Of a stretch of 64,000 bases of DNA, positions 62,316 through 64,000 are shown in pieces. The position numbers were made by a program, and so were the translations under genes. Each line of letters begins with the position of its first letter. The first letter of the stretch is position 1. The notes beneath the pieces are model-generated. The model made no database searches and was not told the DNA's origin. It was given only the letters and a program-made list of their open reading frames with translations. The DNA comes from Gottfriedia acidiceleris (GTDB lineage Bacteria > Bacillota > Bacilli > Bacillales > Bacillaceae_G): the NCBI RefSeq assembly GCF_002128425.1, contig NZ_NESS01000004.1, positions 1 through 64,000 of the forward strand. Direction: 5' to 3'.

Positions 62316-62906
62316 CTATTGTAAAGAACGGAACATAACTTGAAATATATCACTCATATCTATTTTAGAACTGTCTTTAATAACTGTATTTTGAACACGC
62401 AAACCATACATGAATGTTAGAAATATAGTAGCCATTTTTTCTGCGTCAACTACTAACGGAATCGCACCTTCTGCTTGCCCTACTTCAATCCATTTTGTTG
62501 ACGTCGCTAGACTATGCGAATATACATCTTTTAAGATTTCTTCCACCTTCTGGCTGTCCATTCGACCTAGTAAATAAATAAATATTTTAGTGGTTACATC
62601 TTGTTCTGTAGAATGTTTAGCTACGCCACTTGCTATTACTTTGAGTGGGTCATTAATTCCTACTGTTTCTTCTCTCGAAACTACTTCAAAAAATTTTGCA
62701 TTAACTTGTTCGATTCTTGCTTTCAATATCAATCCAAACAGTTCATCTTTTCCAGTAACATAATGATAAATGGCCCCTTTAGAAAGTCCTGTTCGATCAA
62801 TAATATCTTGCATCGTTGTTTGTCTACAGCCTTTTTCCTCGATGAGCTGTTCTGTAGCTGATAATATCAATTGAAAACTTGAATTTAGCTGTGGATTTTC
62901 TTTCAT
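62316..62906 (-). CDS. TetR/AcrR family regulator
   Basis: 196 residues: an N-terminal helix-turn-helix (about 12-58, GCRQTTMQDIIDRTGLSKGAIYHYVTGKDELF) and a C-terminal ligand domain of the YfiR type. ATG 62906 has AGGAGGT upstream; a longer frame does not. It lies 26 bases after the acetyltransferase gene and 115 bases before the quinone reductase, so it may regulate the latter. The ligand is unknown. Confidence 0.9.
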   Translation of the reverse strand: MKENPQLNSSFQLILSATEQLIEEKGCRQTTMQDIIDRTGLSKGAIYHYVTGKDELFGLILKARIEQVNAKFFEVVSREETVGINDPLKVIASGVAKHSTEQDVTTKIFIYLLGRMDSQKVEEILKDVYSHSLATSTKWIEVGQAEGAIPLVVDAEKMATIFLTFMYGLRVQNTVIKDSSKIDMSDIFQVMFRSLQ

Positions 62907-62932
62907 GTTTACCTCCTGTGGCAATACCATTG

Positions 62933-63439
62933 TTATCTATTTAATTGTTTTTCCATACAGTAGTAGGGATATTTACGTAAAGGAAATTCGATTTCTCCCT
63001 TTTTGACGTAACCATATTTGGTATACATACCTACTGCCCCTTCATTAGCAGAATAAACATCTAATCTAATGCTTGTATAGCCTCTTAGTACCGCCAAATG
63101 TTCCACATAATTTAATAGTAATTTTCCAATTCCTCTTCCTTGGTAATCAGGACTCACAGCAAGTCTGTGTATACAGACCGGGTTTCCATTTATATCATTC
63201 CAATCGATTTGTTTATATTTTTCACTTTGTTTTTCATCGAGTACAACAGCTCCAATAATGACATGATTTTCTACTATTCCGTATAAATTATGATTACTTA
63301 AATCGCTTTGAATAACAAATCTATTTGGATAAAGTAGGTTCCATTGATCATTATTAATGCTAAGCAAGTGTTTCGTGACGGTTTTATAAAGGCTTAAGAC
63401 ACTTTTTTGATGTGCCCTTTGAATAGGAATAATTTCCAT
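62933..63439 (-). CDS. GNAT acetyltransferase
   Basis: 168 residues with GNAT motif A VSPDYQGRGIGKLLLNYVE (about 103-121) and motif B SANEGAVGMYTKYGYVKKGEIEF. It acetylates an unknown amine with acetyl-CoA. Ribosome site AGGAGTG. It lies between a VC0807-like gene and the TetR gene. Confidence 0.88.
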   Translation of the reverse strand: MEIIPIQRAHQKSVLSLYKTVTKHLLSINNDQWNLLYPNRFVIQSDLSNHNLYGIVENHVIIGAVVLDEKQSEKYKQIDWNDINGNPVCIHRLAVSPDYQGRGIGKLLLNYVEHLAVLRGYTSIRLDVYSANEGAVGMYTKYGYVKKGEIEFPLRKYPYYCMEKQLNR

Positions 63440-63462
63440 CTCTGTTGCACTCCTTTTATAGA

Positions 63463-64000
63463 TTACTTTGTTAACTGTGATTTAATTTCTTGAAGCCTTG
63501 ATGCTGACTTTCTTCGATAAATTATAGTCCATAAAATTGCAGCACCTATAAATCCATAAAGGACATAATTTGAGAAAAGTAGATATCTTTCAGTTGATAG
63601 ATTATAAACCATAATGATTCGAACGATTGCTTCTGCTAACAGCATAATCCCCCAAACAAATGTCATTAATCGCATAACAAAACGAAAATATTTAATATTC
63701 CAGTTTTCAGCAAATCGATTATTTTGGATAAATCGCATTCCTAAGTAGAACATTATAGGTCGTTTAAAGAATAGCGATACTAAAAAGATGATACCGACTG
63801 AAGCCGTTATTAATGATTCTCTTACTAGTAAAATCTTTTCGCTGCCACCAAGGAAGACTAATAAAAGAGTTAGAATAAGTGTAAAAAGCATTAAACCTCC
63901 AAAAGCATCGAGCCTCTTATGCTTCCATAAATGAACTACATTATCAACTAATGGAATAAGAGTTGCAATCGAAAGAGCTAAAATACTACTCATATAATCA
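63463..64000 (-). CDS. VC0807-family membrane protein, 5-prime end outside the window
   Basis: At least 176 residues with five hydrophobic segments, the pattern of the VC0807-like family (LIPLVDNVVHLWKHKRLDAFGGLMLFTLIL, LLVRESLITASVGIIFLVSLFFKRP). The frame is still open at the window edge, so the start (normally some 25-45 residues further upstream) lies beyond it. No function is known. Confidence 0.75.
   Translation of the reverse strand, partial: DYMSSILALSIATLIPLVDNVVHLWKHKRLDAFGGLMLFTLILTLLLVFLGGSEKILLVRESLITASVGIIFLVSLFFKRPIMFYLGMRFIQNNRFAENWNIKYFRFVMRLMTFVWGIMLLAEAIVRIIMVYNLSTERYLLFSNYVLYGFIGAAILWTIIYRRKSASRLQEIKSQLTK

Overview
The window is a piece of a low-GC, Gram-positive, spore-forming Bacillaceae chromosome (Bacillus sensu lato). 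The signs are AT-rich sequence, strong AGGAGG-type ribosome sites, SigA promoters, T-box leaders, Crh/HprK carbon signalling, and a core gene order close to that of B. subtilis and B. cereus. I cannot name the species. A Gottfriedia-like or other environmental Bacillus lineage would fit, but that is a guess. No complete prophage, insertion sequence with a transposase, CRISPR array or rRNA gene is visible.

Region 1 (1-1668) is accessory: a tRNA 5-prime fragment, a secreted protein of unknown function with a tiny membrane-protein partner, then the CtsR-type promoter of clpP. Region 2 (1669-19586) is conserved housekeeping DNA, mostly on the minus strand after clpP: crh-whiA-glmR-rapZ-yvcI, trxB, yvcD, yvoF-ppaX-yvoD-lgt-hprK, yvlD-yvlC, uvrA-uvrB. 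It joins carbon-catabolite signalling (HPr kinase, Crh, the pyrophosphatase PpaX), cell-wall precursor control (GlmR, RapZ), lipoprotein maturation, redox (TrxB) and nucleotide excision repair. The histidine operon that lies between yvoF and yvcD in B. subtilis, and yvlA/yvlB and csbA near uvrAB, are absent here.

Region 3 (19600-40950) is a run of small regulator-plus-target units, most with a readable control site: a GntR/ABC transporter operon with a palindrome-rich promoter, a SigY-type ECF sigma operon with an apparent autoregulatory promoter, a duplicated spore-surface-like jelly-roll gene, an MhqR-type quinone-resistance operon with a 26-bp operator, an ECF41 sigma factor with its oxidoreductase and consensus ECF41 promoter, a PadR/HAAS/2TM membrane operon with an operator, an Rrf2 (YwnA)/YwnB pair with an operator, and an Lrp/LysE pair. 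Two copies of a MITE-like element and a 52-bp tandem repeat also lie here.

Region 4 (40985-53470) holds a GAF histidine kinase/LuxR response-regulator operon (YhcYZ-like) behind acetyltransferase and SRPBCC genes, a ywqG remnant, phenylalanine hydroxylase behind two tandem tyrosine-type T-boxes, bioY behind a BirA operator, a DUF2157/GDYXXLXY pair, and a deletion scar that fuses remnants of a Bce-type response regulator and ABC ATPase. Region 5 (53472-59437) is a complete-looking leucine/isovalerate-type degradation operon (yngJ-H-HB-G-F-E order, without yngI). Region 6 (59850-64000) holds an exported protein, a quinone oxidoreductase, a TetR regulator, an acetyltransferase, and a VC0807-like membrane protein cut by the window edge.
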